From: Palaemon carinicauda
Taxonomy: Eukaryota > Arthropoda > Malacostraca > Decapoda > Palaemonidae
Assembly (NCBI RefSeq): GCF_036898095.1
Contig: NC_090735.1
Span: forward strand, 11,553,041 to 11,617,040
Direction of reading: 5' to 3'
Length of the DNA stretch: 64,000 bases
Below are positions 9,745 through 22,261 of this stretch, piece by piece. The notes below the pieces were generated by a model. The model ran no database searches. It was not told the DNA's origin and was given only the letters and a program-made list of their open reading frames with translations. Each line of letters begins with the position of its first letter. The first letter of the stretch is position 1. Both the position numbers and the translations under genes were made by a program.

Positions 9745-10135
9745 CGAATTTTCCAACATCCGAAGTAGAATTTGAGCAATTTTTCGACTTTTCACCCGAA
9801 TTTTATTTCGACACGCGAAGTAAGCAATTTTCGTCCTACTCTACAACCGAATTTTATTTCGACTCACGAAGTAAGCAATTTTCGCCCTACTCTACAACCG
9901 AATTTTATTTCGACTCACGAAGTAAGCAATTTTCGTCCTACTCTACAACCGAATTTTATTTCGACTCACGAAGTAAGCAATTTTCGTCCTACTCTACAAC
10001 CGAATTTTATTTCGACACACGAAGTAAGCAATTTTCGTCCTACTTTACAACCGAATTTTATTTCGACTCACGAAGTAAGCAATTTTCGTCCTACTCTACA
10101 CCCGAATTTTTTTTCGACACCCGAAGTAAACAATA
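9745..10135. repeat. 51-bp tandem array in the Tigger-like left end
   Basis: About seven units of 51 bp each carry CCGAATTTTATTTCGAC and GAAGTAAGCAATTTTCG. Because 51 is divisible by three, two frames stay open and encode a 17-residue repeat (TEFYFDSRSKQFSSYST); these are not genes. The units resemble the CATCCGAA words next to the terminal repeat at both element ends, so the array probably arose by amplification of subterminal sequence. Confidence 0.9.
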
Positions 10136-10357
10136 CCCGTGCACGTAGATGGTACTCATTGCGCTGGGTGTATTTTTTATTTCCGCCGATAGAAGGCAGC
10201 ATTTCTACCTCGGAGAGACCCTCAATTAGCGTGGCCTGGGACATTCCTTTGTTCTCGTCGGCTTCGTGTGGTTGTGCCTTGTGCGTTCTGCTATTAACTG
10301 TGTTTTAATCGTGATTTTTTACGTTCATCCTTTTACGGTACGTATTTTACGTAAATC
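10136..10357 (+). other. Tigger-like 5' leader
   Basis: Non-coding sequence between the 51-bp array and the transposase start codon. It lies within the transposon and has no other recognisable feature. Confidence 0.4.
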
Positions 10358-10381
10358 ATGGGTCCTAAAAGGCTTAGTTTT
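10358..10381 (+). pseudogene. Tigger-like transposase, first codons before DIRS-B insertion
   Basis: ATG at 10358 opens MGPKRLS and is then cut by DIRS-B sequence (TTTTCAATATT...). The reading frame resumes at 17039 on the far side with ASGSGEKRNKEM. The same MGPKK-type start occurs in the other Tigger-like remnant at 18385, which supports this as the true N-terminus. Confidence 0.75.
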
Positions 10382-10390
10382 CAATATTAA

Positions 10391-10551
10391 ACTTACCCGA
10401 TAATCATGTAGCTGTCAACTCCGTTGCCCGACAGAATTCTACGGAAGGGATACGCCAGCGATCGCTATACAAGAGGGGGGTGTACTCACAAGCGCCACCT
10501 GTGGCCAGGTACTGCAGTACTTCTTGTTGACACCACCTCAATATTTCCTCT
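10391..10551 (+). repeat. DIRS-B left inverted terminal repeat
   Basis: About 160 bp from ACTTACCCGATAATCATG through TTGACACCACCTCAAT is repeated in inverted form at 16839-16999 with few mismatches. The outermost bases (10380-10390) are left-specific. Confidence 0.88.
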
Positions 10552-11822
10552 GTCGTGCTTCCGGCAAGACGTTCATGGATACGCTTATAATTTTGGAGTC
10601 TTGTTCACGGTTTTTGGTGAAGTATTGCTCTAAGATTTCAGCTTTCGCTATTCAGGAAGTTTTATTATTAGCTTAGCTAGCTTTTGGAATTAATTTGATT
10701 AATTATGGTGACGAAGAGAGTATGAACTCTCTTTCACCTTTAAATGTCCGACCCTTCCCTTAGACGGAAGTGTTGGTGTCTAAGAGAGTATAGACTCTCT
10801 TTCTTAATTTTGCTTAACAAAAGTTATAGATTTATTTTTTTATCTCTCCGCCTTTTATAGGCCTCTTCGATTAACTTCCTTTTATTATAAACTTATTAAA
10901 ATTAATTTTTATATTTGTTTATATTCGACCTTTCCTAATAGTAGGCGGTCTTTTCTTGGTACCGAAGTTAATTAACATTGAGCCCGTCATTTCGGTTTTA
11001 CCTGTTAACATATTATGCTATTTTAATGTTTTTGAAAGAATTTCTTTGATAGTCTCGTACTGTTTTCAAAGTTGAACTAACGTTTTGTTTTGTCTCTGCA
11101 GTTGTTGACGTTCAGAACGTTCAACTTGCGCTCTATCGTTACGATAGAGAGAGAATTTTCACGGTGTCACGTTGCAGTAAGAGTAACCGTTTCTAGCGTT
11201 TTGTTCATTCTTTCTTAGCTTAATGGTTTTAATTCTAATAAAGGAACTTTTTATTTGGGAAATAGTTTTTTTCCTTTAACAATAATATGTTTTAACGATA
11301 TATATGATTGGGCTCTTCTCTCAGGTTCTAAGTCAAGAGAGAGAGAGAGAGAGAGATAGAGACGGAGGGAGAGAGAGCTGGATAAACGTTTCGTTCAAGC
11401 GAGTAACGTTGTTATCGTTTTTGCTCTTCTCCCTAGTCTCTTTAGGGGAAGAAGGTAAACGTTTCTAGAGTTTTATTCTTGTTCTCAAGCTTTATGCGGT
11501 GAGAGATTTTAAACGTAGTTTATTTGATCTAGTGTTTAGTCTCTTTCCAGCCACTGAATTATTTATCTTTCATTAGATTTTTCTGTTACATTGTAATTCT
11601 GTTTTCGCAATTACTATCTTTTAAGGAAGGATAGAATTGCGTGTTTCAGGTACAAACCACTTAAAGTTTCGAGTTCAGTGAAATAAGTGCAAACAGAAAA
11701 TCAAAAGTGATAAGTGATTAGCGCAAAGTGTGTCAGTGTTGTGCGTGAGGGTACTTCTGTGCGTGCCAGTCGTCCTCCCAGTCCGGGACCTCTTGCAAGC
11801 TCCCAAGCCCAGGGGAGAAGCA
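10552..11822. other. DIRS-B 5' leader
   Basis: AT-rich and non-coding between the left ITR and the gag remnant. A (GA)n run lies at 11337-11357. A pyrimidine tract with CTGCAG at about 11090-11101 could be an old splice acceptor but is weak. Confidence 0.4.
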
Positions 11823-12814
11823 ATGTCGAAGGGCAAAAGGGTTCGGCAGGCCTTGATCGGCGCACAGAAGTATCCTCGGTGGTTGCGGGCGTGTCTTACA
11901 GAGACCGTCACTCCCACCCGCAGACGATTGAGCCCTTATTTTGCTCGTCTGCAGAAGAAATTTCGGGGAGAAAACGCTGGACTCAGGTCTCAAGACCTCT
12001 TAAACGTAAAGTCCAGACCTCTAGAGTTCAACAACCCGGATGCAGTCATTGGGTTAGCTCTGACTCTCCGCAGTCATCAGGTGACTGCACACCTCCTAAG
12101 AGAGGTAAGGCGATGCCTCAACAGACCTCATCTTCTGTTAAGGCTTTGCCTCAACAGACCTTATCGTCTGTTGATCCCAAGATGACTTTGCTGCAGTCCA
12201 TGCAGTCGCAGCTTGCGGTCTTAATGCGTGAGTTTCAGGCTGAGAAGGTTACACCTCCTCCTGCGAGCGCTCCGCCTCACCGCAGTCCAGTCTGCCAGGC
12301 GTACGAAGTTGAGGTTCCTCAAGCTACCTTACCGCGTTCGGAGTTGCCAGTTACAGGCGTTGTGCAGCAACCTTAACCTTCCTTAAGGCAACCTCAACAA
12401 TGGGAGCAGGAGTCTTATGCCTTGAGGCAAGATTTTCTTGCAGTTAGACCATCTTTGAGGCTACAACCTTTTGAGGTACGACAACCTCTACCATCCTTGA
12501 GGCAGCCACCTCAGCTCTCGCAGCTGCTACCTCAACTTTCCTCAAGGCGAGAGCCTCAACTCTTGAGGCTAGCTCCTCAGGAACCTCAACTCGTGAGACA
12601 GGAACTGCGTTCTGCGCAGCCGCTACCTCAACTCTCGCAGCTCACACCTCAAGAACCTCAACTCGTGAGTCAAGAGCCTCTCTCTGCGCAGCCACCTCAA
12701 CCCTTGAGGCAAGCGCAACTCTTGAGGCAGGAACCTCATGCTATGAGTCAGCCACCTCAACGCATGCATCTGCCACTTTCTCCTCAACTTGAGCCTCTTC
12801 CCATTCAACTTTGA
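11823..12814 (+). pseudogene. DIRS-B gag-like remnant
   Basis: Possible start ATG at 11823 (MSKGKR). The homologous reading then appears in a different frame (DRRTEVSSVV, RKRWTQVSRPLKRK, KMTLLQSMQSQLAVLMREF), showing frameshifts. A stop at 12374-12376 is followed by another open stretch to 12814. That stretch is built of Leu/Pro/Gln-rich repeats (PQLSQL, EPQLVRQE) encoded by recurring CCTCAACTC words. This low-complexity repeat domain parallels the Arg/Ser/Pro/His repeats in the DIRS-C gag. The sequence is interrupted at about 12815 by hAT-derived DNA. Confidence 0.65.
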
Positions 12815-13297
12815 AATAACAAATGACAATAATAACACCTCATTACTTTCATAACTTGCATTTGTAATCATATACATGTATGCCTACACAAACATTATGA
12901 TAATGGAGGTTATTCGTATTACTTAAATAAAAAAAAAAATATATGTATTCCTTGCAATATATTTTTAACAAATCGCAAATATGGCAAAATATCTTCAAAA
13001 CAAAATGAATCATGAGTTATGAATGTAATGTAAATATTATGTTGATATTAAAACCCCATGCAAGCATGCATGAAGTAATGCAGTGTTGCCAACAGGGCGA
13101 GTTTCCCTGTCCTGAGGTGAAGTAGATTATAGATCGTATATTTAGTGCAGCTTAATTCTACGATTATCATGCCGGCTATCAAATTCATCAACAAAACAGT
13201 CTAAATCAATTCCCTCGGCACGTGCACTTTCAATGGACAGTAATGCGATATTACTCAATCTAGCACTGGTCATGGAATTTCTGAGAAATGTTACACG
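12815..13297 (-). pseudogene. hAT-family transposase C-terminal fragment inside DIRS-B
   Basis: The minus strand from about 13297 reads RVTFLRNSMTSARLSNIALL and then SIESARAEGIDLDCFVDEF. This is the pattern of the hAT dimerisation domain near the C-terminus of hAT/ZMYM-type transposases (family resemblance by eye). A stop follows at about 13144 and then AT-rich sequence to 12815, which would be its 3' flank. DIRS-B gag repeats resume on the plus strand at about 13298 (GCATGCTC words). Only the 3' part of a transposase is present, with no DDE core or BED finger. No clear terminal repeats or target duplication were found. Confidence 0.6.
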
Positions 13298-13975
13298 CCA
13301 TGCAACATGCTCTGCTTCTCTTACAGCATGCTCTACATACAGCATGCTCTGCATACAGCATGCTCTACATACAGCATGCTCGGCATACCTTACCGCATGC
13401 TTCTCAGTCACACATCTTTGGTTGTTGCCAACTCACTAGACTGTCAAGCAGTTTCATAACGTTGCCTTCTAGTCTGCTGCTTTTGCACCAGTGAAACCTT
13501 CACTGAGAGAACTTAGCTTTTCTCGGATATGGTCCCGGTAGATGAGAAAGTGCTTTTCTCCCTCCTTCTGATATTCCCTTGAGGACTCTGTCATTTGGAG
13601 AGGAGCCTTTAGCTGCGTAGCCTCCTATGGACTTTTATTTAAGCATAACATGCTTCCAGGGAAGGTAATGGTTCCACTTCAGTCGCTAACCCCGTCTGTT
13701 ACCACACCTGCTCCCATAGACCTTGAGCTGTGTTGCAAGACATGCAGTCCAAGCTTAGTCCTTGTTAGAGGATTTTTTGTTTACGGAGTCAGTGTGTCAC
13801 TGGGAAGACGTTCAACAACCAGCAGAAGTGACTTGTTGTGACGCAGTGCGGCAACCTCAGCAACCCGATAAGGAGTTGTCTATACGACCCAGACAGTCTA
13901 GACAGCTTCGGGTTGTCACTGTACTTCCTCGCTTTCCCATGGTTGACAGTTCACAGACTGTGCAGCAGCTCCATG
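13298..13975 (+). pseudogene. DIRS-B gag-like remnant, second part
   Basis: It starts with five or more tandem GCATGCTCTACATACA-type units (13300-13405), then low-complexity coding-like sequence in shifting frames with stops. It continues the gag repeat domain beyond the hAT insertion. No intact frame remains. Confidence 0.5.
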
Positions 13976-14251
13976 ATCTTGTGTCCGGCTCCGTCAGACG
14001 ACTGGCTTTTAAGAGCTCCCACAAGTCGTCGCTGTCTGGAGATTCTTAGATGGACTATGGATCTGACCAAGGAACTGGGCCTCCTGGTCAATTTTGAGGA
14101 GTCTCAGCTCGTCCCATCCCAGACCATTGTCTACCTGGGTATGGATCTTCAGAGTCGAGCTTTTCGGGCTTTTCCGTCGGCCCCAAGGATCTTCCAAGCC
14201 CTAGAATGCATCCAGAGCATGCTAAGAAGGAACCGATGCTCAGTCAGGTAG
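13976..14251 (+). pseudogene. DIRS-B reverse transcriptase, C-terminal half only
   Basis: The reading PSDDWLLRAP, then TMDLTKELGLLVNFEESQLV, then YLGMDLQSRAFRAFPSA corresponds to the DIRS RT from the catalytic YLDD box onward. The YL of the box is replaced by PS. The RT fingers and palm before the box, present in DIRS-A, are missing; the upstream sequence runs directly from gag-like DNA. The gene is non-functional. Confidence 0.8.
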
Positions 14252-14454
14252 TGGATGAGTCTAACAGGGACACTTTCATCGCTGGCCCTGTTCATCGTGT
14301 TAGGGAGACTCCACCTCCCCCCCCTTCAGTATCATCTAGCTGCTCACTGGATAAAGGACATGACGCTAGAGACGGTCTCAGTTCCTGTTTCCGAAAAGAG
14401 GAGGTCTTCTCTCGCGTGGTGTAAGAACAGCTTTCTTCTCAAGGAAGTCTACAT

Positions 14455-14945
14455 TTGGCTGTTCAGAAACCCGACCGCCGTCTCCTCTCGGACGCATCAG
14501 ACACGGGCTGGGGTGCGACTTTGGACGGACAGGAATGCTCGGGAACATGGAATCAGGAGCAAAGGACACTTCACATCAATTGCAAGGAGTTGTTGGCGGT
14601 TCTTCTGGCCTTGATAAACTTCAAGTCCCTCCAGCTTAACAAGGTGGTGGAGGTGGACTCTGACAACACCACAGCCCTGGCTTACATCTTCAAGCAGGGA
14701 GGGACTCTTTCGTGGAAGTTGTTCTAGATCGCAAGGGACCTCCTCATCTGGTCAAAAGATCGAAAGCTCACGCTGGTAACGAGGTTCATTCAGGGCGGTA
14801 TGAATGTCATGGCAGATCGCCTCAGCCGGAAGGGTCAGGTCATCCCCACAGAGTGGACCCTTCACAAGAGTGTTTGCAGCAGACTTTGGGCCCTGTGGGG
14901 TCAGCCAACCATAGATCTGTTCGCTACCTCGATAACCTAGAGACT
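14455..14945 (+). pseudogene. DIRS-B RNase H remnant
   Basis: LLSDASDTGWGATLDG, then CKELLAVLLALINF, then VDSDNTTALAYIFKQGG give three of the RNase H acidic residues in one frame (14455-14727). The fourth (GGMNVMADRLSRKG) lies after a frameshift at about 14720. The order and spacing match DIRS-A and DIRS-C. Confidence 0.82.
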
Positions 14946-15690
14946 CCTGTTGTATTGTTCTCCGATTCCAGACCCAGCAGCAGTTCACGTGGATGCTTTT
15001 CTGCTGGATTGGTCCCATCTCGACCTGTATGCATTCCCGCCGTTCAAGATTGTCAACAGGGTACTTCAGAAGTTCTCCTCTCGCAAAGGGACACGGCTGA
15101 CGTGGATTGGCTCCGCTCTGGCCTGCGAGAGAATGGTTCATAGAGGTACTGCAATGGCTGGTCGACATTCCCAGGACTCTTCCTCTAGGAGTGAACCTTC
15201 TACGTCAACCTCACGTAAAGAAGGTACACCCAAACCTCCACGCTCTTCGTCTGACTGCCTTCAGACTTTCGAAAGACTCTCAAGAGCTAGGGGCTTTTCG
15301 AAGGAGGCAGCCAGAGCGTTTGCCAGAGCAAGGAGAACATCCACTCTCAGAATCTATCAGTCTCAAGGGGAAGTCTTCCGTAGCTGGTACAAGACCAATG
15401 CAGTTTCCTCAACCAGTACCACTGTAACCCAGATTGCTGACTTCCTGTTACATCTAAGGATAGTAAGATCCCTTTCAGCTCCTACGATCAAGGGTTACAG
15501 AAGTATGTTGGCAGCGGTTTTCCGCCACAGAGGCTTGGATCTTTCCACCAACAAAGATCTACAGGACCTCCCTAGGTCTTTTGAGACCTCAAAGGAACGT
15601 CGGTTGTCCACTCCAGGCTGGAATCTAGACGTGGTCCTAAGGTTCCTTATGTCATCAAGATTTGAACCTCTCCAATCAGCCTCTTTTTAG
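14890..15690 (+). pseudogene. DIRS-B MT-like region and recombinase N-terminal half
   Basis: PTIDLFATS and LLYCSPIPDP, then YAFPPF, match the MT-like tail seen in DIRS-A and DIRS-C. From about 15180 the same DNA reads as recombinase N-terminus (RRTSTLRIYQSQGEVFRSW, then APTIKGYRSMLAAVFRHRG) and ends at a stop at 15688-15690, before the catalytic region. Confidence 0.8.
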
Positions 15691-16321
15691 GACCTCACAT
15701 TAAAAACTCTTTTCCTCGTGTGCTTGACAACAGCTAAAAGAGTAAGTGAGATCCACGCCTTCAGCAGGATCATTGTTTTCACATCTGAAACGGCTACATG
15801 TTCCTTGCAGCTCGGTTTTTGCTAAACGAGCTTCCTTCACGTCCTTGGCCTAAGTCGTTCGAGATCCCAAGCCTGTCCAACTTGGTGGGGAATGAACTGG
15901 AGAGAGTACTTTGCCCAGTTAGAGCTCTTAGGTACTATCTAAAAAGGTCTTAACCTTTACGAGGACAATCAGAAGCCTTATGGTGTGCTATCAAGAAACC
16001 TTCTTTCCCAAGTTCTAAGAACTCAGTTTCTTACTATTCAGGCTTCTGATTAGGGAAGCACATTCTCATCTGAAGGAAGAAGACCTTGCTTTGCTGAAGG
16101 TAAGAACACATGAAGTGAGAGCTGTGGCTACTTCAGTGGCCTTCAAACAGAATCATTCTCTGCAGAGTGTTATGGATGCAACCTATTGGAGAAGCAAGTC
16201 AGTGTTCGCATCATTCTATCTCAAAGATGTCCAGTCTCTTTACGAGTACTGCTACACCCTGGGACCATTCGTAGCAACGAATGCAGTAGTAGGCGAGGGC
16301 TCAGCCACTACATTCCCATAA
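15691..16321 (+). pseudogene. DIRS-B recombinase C-terminal half
   Basis: After the stop at 15690, TTAKRVSEI gives the first catalytic Arg region, followed by disrupted sequence. The open stretch 16091-16321 has RTHEVRAVATS (His and Arg), ATYWRSKS and FYLKDV (Tyr). All catalytic positions are still recognisable but lie in different frames separated by stops. The gene is dead. Confidence 0.82.
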
Positions 16322-16706
16322 TCCCATAACCTTTTAACCTTTCTCTTGAATACTTTTTATGGGTTGTACGGTCGGCTAAGAAGCCTTCCACATCCTTGTT
16401 GATTTGGCGGGTGGTCAATTCTTTCTTGAGAAGCGCCGAGGTTAAAGGTTGTGATGAGGTCCTTTAGTATGGGTTGCAGCCCTTGATACTTCAGCACCTT
16501 AGAGTTGTTCAGCCTCCTAAGAGGAACGCTGCGCTCAGTAAGGAAGACGAACTTATTTAAGGCAGAGTAATGGCTCAAGTCGACTTCCTTACCAGGTACT
16601 TGTAATTTCATTGTTATTTTGAATAACTGATAATATGAAATACGGGATACTTAGCTTCTTGATATACATGTACACTGGTTTTCACCCACCTCCCTGGGTG
16701 TGAATC
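16322..16706. other. DIRS-B 3' untranslated region
   Basis: Non-coding between the recombinase remnant and the internal complementary region. No motif recognised. Confidence 0.4.
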
Positions 16707-16796
16707 AGCTACATGATTATCGGGTAAGTTTAATATTGAAAAATGTTATTTTCATTAGTAAAATAAATTTTTGAATATACTTACCCGATAATCATG
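16707..16796. repeat. DIRS-B internal complementary region
   Basis: 16707-16743 is the complement of the element's left end (10380-10417). 16740-16796 is the complement of the right end (16983-17038). The two sit side by side, joined at a short A-run. This is the ICR arrangement of DIRS-1. Confidence 0.9.
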
Positions 16797-16838
16797 ATTT
16801 AATTGACCCACCCTTCCTCCCCATAGAACCAGTGGACC

Positions 16839-16999
16839 GAGGAAAAATTGAGGTGGTGTCAACAAGAAGTACTGCAGTACCTGGCCACAGGTAGCGCTTG
16901 TGAGTACACCCCCCTCTTGTATAGCGATCGCTGGCGTATCCCTTCCGTAGAATTCTGTCGGGCAATGGAGTTGACAGCTACATGATTATCGGGTAAGTA
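16839..16999 (-). repeat. DIRS-B right inverted terminal repeat
   Basis: Inverted copy of 10391-10551. The element then continues with a right-specific tail (16998-17038) that is complemented in the ICR. Confidence 0.88.
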
Positions 17000-17038
17000 T
17001 ATTCAAAAATTTATTTTACTAATGAAAATAACATTTTT

Positions 17039-17578
17039 GCAAGTGGTAGTGGTGAGAAAAGGAATAAGGAAATGCTTTCTTTAGAAGTAAAGCAAGGAAT
17101 TATTGAAAAGCATGAGCGTGGCGTTCGTGTGAGTGAACTTGCAAAAGAACATCACGACGAACTTACTACAAAGGAGCTCAAGGAACTCCATGCTATGTCT
17201 GTGCACATGAGTGATGACAAGGAAGGGATCGAGGAGGTAGCACATGTGTTAGGTTCGGCGCAAATAAAAGAGGTGTTAGGAAAATATCAAGACGTGGTCA
17301 ACTTCATCGACAAATACCATCCAAAGAAATTGAAGGTTTGTCGTGTAGTTGCGCAGTTTGATGATGTTTCCCTAATTTATTTTCGAAACATTCTGAAAAG
17401 CTGTACCAAGCAACTTTCTATCGATAGCCTCTTTAAAAAAACTACGAAGCGAACTCGTGATGAAGAGGAAGGAAGTGGTTCAAAGAAAACGGCAAAGAGT
17501 GAAGTGAAAGAAAGTGAAACAAAGAAAACGGCAAAGATTGAAGAGAAAAAAGTTCAATCAATTTTAAGTGTAGAGTGA
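17039..17578 (+). pseudogene. Tigger-like transposase, internally deleted, main part
   Basis: In frame with the codons at 10358 once DIRS-B is discounted, it reads ASGSGEKRNKEM, then a helix-turn-helix-like segment (LEVKQGIIEKHERGVRVSEL). It jumps directly to a C-terminal segment (DELTTKELKELHAM...YQDVVNFIDKYHP...) typical of Tigger/pogo proteins after the catalytic region. The DDE catalytic core, normally several hundred residues, is absent, so this is an internal-deletion derivative. The tail is Lys/Glu-rich with repeated KKTAK. It would have depended on another copy for movement. Confidence 0.75.
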
Positions 17579-18061
17579 AAGTGATTAAAATTAATCATCA
17601 AAAAGAAAAAAAGAAAATGAAAAAAAAATATTGAATATAAAAATGAAAAAAATAGATAAGCTAAGTTAGGTTAAAGTTCACTTAGTGTAAGTTAGAATAA
17701 GTTACGGTTGTGTATGTTTATCGTAGTCAACCTCTCTACCTCCTCGCCGCCCGTCCGTCTCCTCTCTGCGTAGCAGGACCAACACCTGCACTGGACTTTC
17801 TAAGGTAAAGTGACGCTAAAAACCCGTTTTTTATTTATTATTTCTTGATAATTATCCTTTTTTACATGTTTATTATATATCTAACTTAGAGTGGATATTG
17901 TCATGTGTAATTATGTGTAGTAATTTATTAAGGAGTTATCATAGATTTTTTGGCTCAACCACGGATTAATCCTATTTCAATGTATTCTTATGGGAAAATT
18001 CGTTTCTACATCCGAACATTTTCTACATCCGAAGTCGGTTGTGGAACGGATTAAATTAATA
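17579..18061. other. Tigger-like 3' untranslated region
   Basis: AT-rich, non-coding. Near the right end two CATCCGAA words appear (18010-18037), matching the subterminal words of the left end. Confidence 0.5.
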
Positions 18062-18100
18062 TGTAGAGGTACCACTGTATGTCAGATTGGAACTGACATA

Positions 18101-18558
18101 CATTAATTCCTTGACATATGAGCGCTCCAGGATATGAGCATTCCAAGATAAAAGCTACCCTCCAAGCAAAATTTTGCATTCAGATGCGAGCCCAATCTTG
18201 AGAAACGAGCACGCTTACAGGTCCTAACGCTAGGTAGGCAACCGCTATAAGCCTGCATCACTTGTTCATTTTACGAGATCGTCGATTTCGGTACTCTACA
18301 AATCTCCCAAGCTTCTCCGGTGTTGTTTTTGAATTACTTACGTGATTATAACTGTATTTTTGTGAATATTCTTCATAATCAGTGATGGGTCCTAAGAAAG
18401 CGAGTTGTACCATTGACAGTGAGAAGAAAAAATGCATAATGACGGTAGAGGTGAAGCATGAAATTATCGAGAAACATGAGGTTGGTGTCCATGTGAGTAA
18501 ATTGGTACACCAATACGGGAGGAGTACATTGACGATATGTACAATCCTTAAACAGTAA
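18101..18558 (+). mobile_element. Second Tigger-like remnant, copy A
   Basis: A terminal-repeat-like start (AATTCCTTGACATATGAGC) is followed by a leader and a short transposase N-terminus. The same remnant is in copy B at 45890, where it begins CAGTAATTCC after a TA. The right end is not recognisable, so it is a truncated copy. Confidence 0.6.
18385..18558 (+). pseudogene. Tigger-like transposase N-terminal fragment, copy A
   Basis: 57 codons: MGPKKASCTIDSEKKKC then TVEVKHEIIEKHEVGVHVSK and YGRSTLTICTILKQ, then a stop. This is the first helix-turn-helix of a Tigger/pogo DNA-binding domain; the rest of the protein is missing. The 57-codon copy in B ends at the same place, so truncation predates the duplication. 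Confidence 0.7.
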
Positions 18559-19052
18559 AAGTAAATTATAAATAAAAAAAGTAAATTACATTGAAATAAG
18601 AATACTTTTAGAAATTAAGCTAAATTCTGTTAAGTTAATTTTGAGTTCAAGTGACACGCTATGTGTAAAGAAGTGATTTCATTAGAAATTCCCAGTTTCA
18701 ACGTCTGGATATTAATTTCCTATTTTCTATACTGTTAGAATCTTGTCACCATTTTCAAATATCTTCCATGTTATCATTTACAACCTCCTTCATTATCGAT
18801 TTGTTTTTGTTAAATCACCTACCTTCATTTCCACAGAGATGCTACCTGCATCATTTTGAAACAGTTCCTGCAACTCTCTTGTTTGGGAACACAAACCCTG
18901 TTGTAAGCATTCCTTTTTGATGAAATAAGAGGGGTAAATTGTAAATTTATAGTGTTTTTGGGGGGCAATATTTATGTCAATAACTGTTAAAATCCTGCAT
19001 ATTTCAAGTTCTGAGAACTACTGAAACAAGAAGATATTCTTAAAAACCATAC
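18559..19052. other. Shared duplicated DNA, no gene
   Basis: AT-rich, non-coding, and matched by 54496-54985 in copy B. The site GTAAATTATAAAT at 18560-18572 is the empty site for the DIRS-C insertion of copy B. Confidence 0.6.
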
Positions 19053-19441
19053 GGTGCTATTATAGTATGCTATCTACCGTCGAATTTCTACTATAGTATG
19101 GTATCTACCACAAAGTATGTTATCTACCGTCAATGTTAATCCTCCTGTTTGATGAGGATTATCAAACAGATTACTTACCACCATTATGTTATCCTCATTG
19201 ATTTTAATGATAGTTTAATAATAGTTATTGGAAGGACAACATGGATGCATATTTATTAGCAGTTTGTAGGTTAGGTTAGGTTGGGATAAGTGAGGGTAGG
19301 TTAGGTTAGGTTAGGTTAGGTTAGGTTATCAAGTCGGTAGTGATCCTCCTTATTAGAGGGGGATTAGCAAGTAGACGGACTGATGGTAGGTATCATACTA
19401 TAGTCAGAGAGGGGTGGTAGATAGCATACTATAATAGCACC
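19053..19441. mobile_element. hAT-like MITE, 389 bp, with 8-bp target duplication
   Basis: Terminal inverted repeats GGTGCTATTATAGTATGCTA at 19053 and the inverse ending at 19441 are perfect for about 26 bases. The 8-bp AACCATAC flanks both sides (19045-19052 and 19442-19449). Copy B has one AACCATAC at the homologous position (near 54984), a clean empty site. Eight-base duplications are typical of hAT transposons. No coding capacity; a TTAGG array lies inside. Confidence 0.85.
19266..19328 (+). repeat. Interstitial TTAGG (telomere-type) array
   Basis: About ten TTAGG units with two slightly degenerate units early on, inside the MITE. TTAGG is the common arthropod telomere repeat (established). 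Here it is internal and only ~60 bp, so it does not mark a chromosome end. Confidence 0.85.

Positions 19442-22261
<2,820 letters not shown>

Larger units (their letters stand above)
10380..17038 (+). mobile_element. DIRS-B: decayed DIRS-like element nested in the Tigger-like transposase gene
   Basis: The inverted terminal repeats pair 10391-10551 with 16839-16999. The outermost bases differ at the two ends, and both are complemented side by side in the internal region 16707-16796. The interior has broken gag, RT, RNase H, MT-like and recombinase sequences in plus orientation, plus a minus-strand hAT insertion. Most of the RT N-terminal half is missing. The element is dead and clearly older than DIRS-A and DIRS-C. 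Confidence 0.9.
9711..18077 (+). mobile_element. Tigger/pogo-like DNA transposon, split by DIRS-B
   Basis: The left end is CAGTGGAACCTCTACA at 9711 and the right end is the inverted TGTAGAGGTACCACTG at 18062-18077. Both are flanked by TA (9709-9710 and 18078-18079), the usual Tc1/mariner-pogo target duplication. Copy B has a single TA at the homologous place (about 45869), giving the empty site. Inside lie a transposase gene remnant and a 51-bp tandem array near the left end. Without the nested DIRS the element is about 1.7 kb. The family assignment rests on the TIR, the TA target and the transposase resemblance. Confidence 0.85.

Noticed and set aside
9745..10135. CRISPR-like direct repeats
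   Set aside because: Units are head-to-tail without distinct spacers, in eukaryotic DNA inside a transposon; no cas genes.
9663..10308. 161- and 178-residue open frames of repeated 17-residue units
   Set aside because: They are the by-product of a 51-bp tandem array (a multiple of three) in a transposon end. Two overlapping frames are equally open.
19266..19328. Chromosome end marked by TTAGG
   Set aside because: The run is only ~60 bp and lies inside a MITE with ordinary DNA on both sides.
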